Source of the DNA: Echinicola strongylocentroti
Lineage (GTDB): Bacteria > Bacteroidota > Bacteroidia > Cytophagales > Cyclobacteriaceae
Reading direction: 5' to 3'
Assembly: GCF_003260975.1 (NCBI RefSeq)
Contig: NZ_CP030041.1
Location: 5,831,501-5,895,500, forward strand
DNA: 64,000 bases
Under the pieces are notes generated by a model. It was given only the letters and a program-made list of their open reading frames with translations, made no database searches and was not told where the DNA came from. Shown one piece after another: positions 61,692-64,000 of the stretch. The stretch's first letter is position 1, and every line of letters begins with the position of its first letter. Position numbers and translations under genes: made by a program.

Positions 61692-64000
61692 ATGAATAAG
61701 TTACTGAACATCGTATTATTACAGTTTATCGTGTTTTCGGCAATAGCGAACGAAAACAAAAAAATAAACAGTCTATCCAAAGCCGCCAATGCAGGTGAAG
61801 AAGTAGTATACGAATTTGATGTTTCCAATAACTCAGCAGAGGCCCAGGCTTTTCGGCTTATGATAGCTACACCCCGGGAGTTGACATGTGAGTATCTACT
61901 GGAAGATTCCTTGGTAAGTCTAAGCCCAGGAGAGACCTATGAAGGTCGGTTAAAAGTTATCGTAAGCGATCAGATCCCCATTGGGGCATATGAAAGCGCC
62001 AGCCTGTTGATAAAATCGGCAAATGAAGTAAAGAGGAGGGAATTTGTGACCGTACGGTCAAGACAGCATCCGTTCGTTTTGGTAACTGAAGAAACCTTTA
62101 CAGAGACCAAGCAAAAAATCAATGACCATTCATGGGCCAGAGAGAATTTGGACGATATGCTTCAAGAGCTGGAAAGATTTGACTTTCCAGAGAAAAAGAT
62201 CATTAGCAAGCCAAGACCCACGAAAGTCTGGTCGAGTTTTAACTACCAAGCCAGCGATGGCGAAATGGCTTTTAAGTACAGTTTGGCATGGAAGCTTACT
62301 GGTGAGGATCACTACTTGGATAAAGTCGTGGAATTTGTCAAGACCGTTTGTGATCGCGAGGAGGGATACCTGTCCATCGGGGCGGCTACTTCCGGGGTAC
62401 AGGTCCATGAAGGTAACTTTTTTCTTTTTTTGGCGGCAGCATGTGATATTATTTATAATGAGCCCAGTTTTTCCTCAGAAGACAGGGAGAATATCAACGC
62501 TACTTTTCGGTATTATCTAGCCCAAAACCGACAACACATGAATTCTTTGGGAATCATGAACCATCAGGCCAGTGCTAATGCTGGGGCGCTTTTGGTAGCA
62601 TTGTTTTTACAGGATATTCCAGAAATCCACCACCTTATAGAGGCTGATGGGGCATGGCAGATCAAATCGGAAAAGGAGTCATGGCAGACGGCTGGTGGTT
62701 TGAGTCCACGGCAAACTATTGTTATTTGGTGGCACAGAGATACACTTTGGTGGCGCAGGCCTTTAAAAATTATGGATGGGACTTGTACCACAGGAAGTTT
62801 CCGACCAAATATAAAAGCAAGGATTTTGAAAATGCCAAAAGCGGTTTTACTGGGATGAAGTTTGAAAACTGGGGCCCTACAGGCAAAAACACCCGGAGTC
62901 TAGAAGATATGGTGACTCCTTATGTACCCATGATGGATGAAAATGCCAATGCCGTTGCCAGTAACGATACTAATCTTAAGGAACCGGATCCTTTTTACGA
63001 ACTGGCTTATCGGGAATATGGACAGGATGAATTGGCCTGGGTGCTGAGTAAGACGGACAGGGACTCATGGGTAGCACTCATGTATGGTGTGCCCGTATTG
63101 CCGGATGTGGAAGACCCCAGAAGGCATTCTGCCTATAAACCTAACGTAGGAATAACGGCATTGAGGTCCCAGGGTGAATCGCAAGCACCGGAAGAACAAG
63201 TACAGGCCTATCTCAAATATGGGACACATGGTGGATGGCATGGACAGTTTGATAGGACAGGGCTGCTCGCACTGGATAGGTATGGGCACAAATATTTCAG
63301 TACAGAAATGGTTTGGTTCGGATACGGGCATCCAGGATATAAAGAATGTGTCCAGACCTCTGCTACCCATAATATGGTCGTGGTGGATGGTTTGCAGCAA
63401 GAGGCCGTACCCTCTGAGCAGTTGGTGTTTTATGCCGGGGATATGATGCAGGTAAGCGTGGTAGAGACCGAGGCAAGATGGAGGAAAATACCAACATTCA
63501 ATATAGAAAAATTCCCCCCTTGGGATGATGCCGAATATGAAGATGGCTTTGAGCCGGTTTTGCAACGCCGAATGGCCATAGTGACGGATGATTATGTGGT
63601 GCTGGCTGATTATATGTCATCCTCCCAAAATCATCAGTACGATTGGTTGATCCATCCAGTTGGTTTTCAGGATATAGGTGATGTAAAGAGAAAAGGTACG
63701 CAACTCGATCAGTTAAGCACTGCCGATGATTCGCCATATAAATACTTTAAGAATGCCCAATGGTACCACATATCTCAAGGAACTTTGGTAGAATTCAAGG
63801 AAGGTGAAATGCACCTTGATGTACATACACTTTGGCCAAAAAAGGCAGAAGCATTAATTGCCGATTACCCTAATGGAGGCCGTCAAAGAGATATGAGAAA
63901 CAATCCCAATAGAAGAACTTTTGGCGTACGCACCAATGGGGAAAAAGCCTCTTTTCTGACCGTATTGGAGCCTTATAAGGGAGCATCTGCTATTGAGAAA
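61692..64000 (+). pseudogene. Heparinase II/III-type lyase with an apparent frameshift, 3' truncated by the window
   Basis: The first frame runs from 61692 to about 62650 (signal peptide, Ig-like domain, toroid start ending IHHLIEADG) and then continues out of frame to a stop at 62858. The matching protein resumes in another frame: from about 62654 it reads MADQIGKGVMADGWWFES, then GMKFENWG-like and YGTHGGWHGQFDRTG segments that match IMNDGWWYEC and YGSHGGYHGHFDRTS of the protein at 8385, and stays open to 64000. Adding one G to GGGG at 62649-62652 restores a continuous protein. So this is either a real one-base deletion or a sequencing error in a homopolymer. It lacks the N-terminal CBM-like domain of its paralog. 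If real, the lyase is inactive, since active-site loops lie after the break. Confidence 0.8.

Noticed and set aside
62640..62690. Programmed ribosomal frameshift as the explanation for the broken lyase gene
   Set aside because: There is no typical slippery heptamer with downstream structure, and the paralog at 8385 is read in one frame. A base loss in a G run is simpler.
63174..63446. 90-codon + strand frame near the window end
   Set aside because: It is out of frame with the continuing lyase sequence, whose YGTHGGWHGQFDRTG motif region covers this stretch.

Overview
The window is one continuous block of a very large polysaccharide utilization locus (PUL) from a marine-type Bacteroidota. A SusC/SusD pair, an ECF sigma/FecR pair, T9SS sorting domains, many S1 sulfatases and general gene style all point this way. 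The best guess is order Cytophagales, family Cyclobacteriaceae (Echinicola-like). Every convincing gene is on the + strand. The first and last genes run off the ends, so the locus is larger than the window. No rRNA, tRNA, CRISPR array or transposase was seen.

Layout. (1) Positions 1-30377 hold an enzyme block: a truncated heparinase II/III-type lyase, two sulfatases, a small lipoprotein, a GH141-like beta-helix protein with a PDZ-like tail, a second heparinase-type protein, a divergent GH28, an orphan beta-helix protein, an iduronate-sulfatase-like enzyme, three GH95-family proteins with a GH39 between the first and second, a second GH141-like protein with PDZ and CBM32 parts, and a sulfatase. 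(2) Positions 30571-37719 hold regulation and uptake: ECF sigma factor, FecR anti-sigma, a SusC with an N-terminal signalling (STN) domain, and SusD, followed by a terminator. (3) Positions 37720-39825 are a gene-free 2.1 kb region filled mainly by five tandem copies of a ~333-bp repeat. (4) Positions 39826-64000 hold a second enzyme block: a 2426-residue modular beta-helix protein with ten CBM6-like and two CBM3-like modules, two sulfatases, an esterase, two heparinase-type lyases, another modular beta-helix protein, a further sulfatase, and a frameshifted, truncated heparinase-type gene.

How it may work (inference). SusC/SusD import oligosaccharides, and the STN domain of SusC can signal through FecR to the sigma factor to switch on the locus. 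Seven Cys-type S1 sulfatases remove sulfate, several heparinase-superfamily lyases cleave at uronic acids, and GH95/GH141/GH39/GH28 enzymes remove fucose or galactose, xylose or iduronate, and uronate residues. An esterase removes acyl groups. The set fits a sulfated polymer rich in fucose and uronic acid (algal fucose-containing sulfated polysaccharide, fucoglucuronomannan, or fucosylated glycosaminoglycan) better than ulvan, carrageenan or agar. The substrate is not proven by the sequence.

The most novel elements are a beta-helix family present three times in three architectures (13443, 39826, 56768) that I cannot place in a known CAZy family, a shared 12-bp palindromic motif upstream of enzyme genes, three copies of a ~193-bp palindromic MITE-like element placed directly behind genes, and a frameshift that hides the last gene from simple ORF calling.
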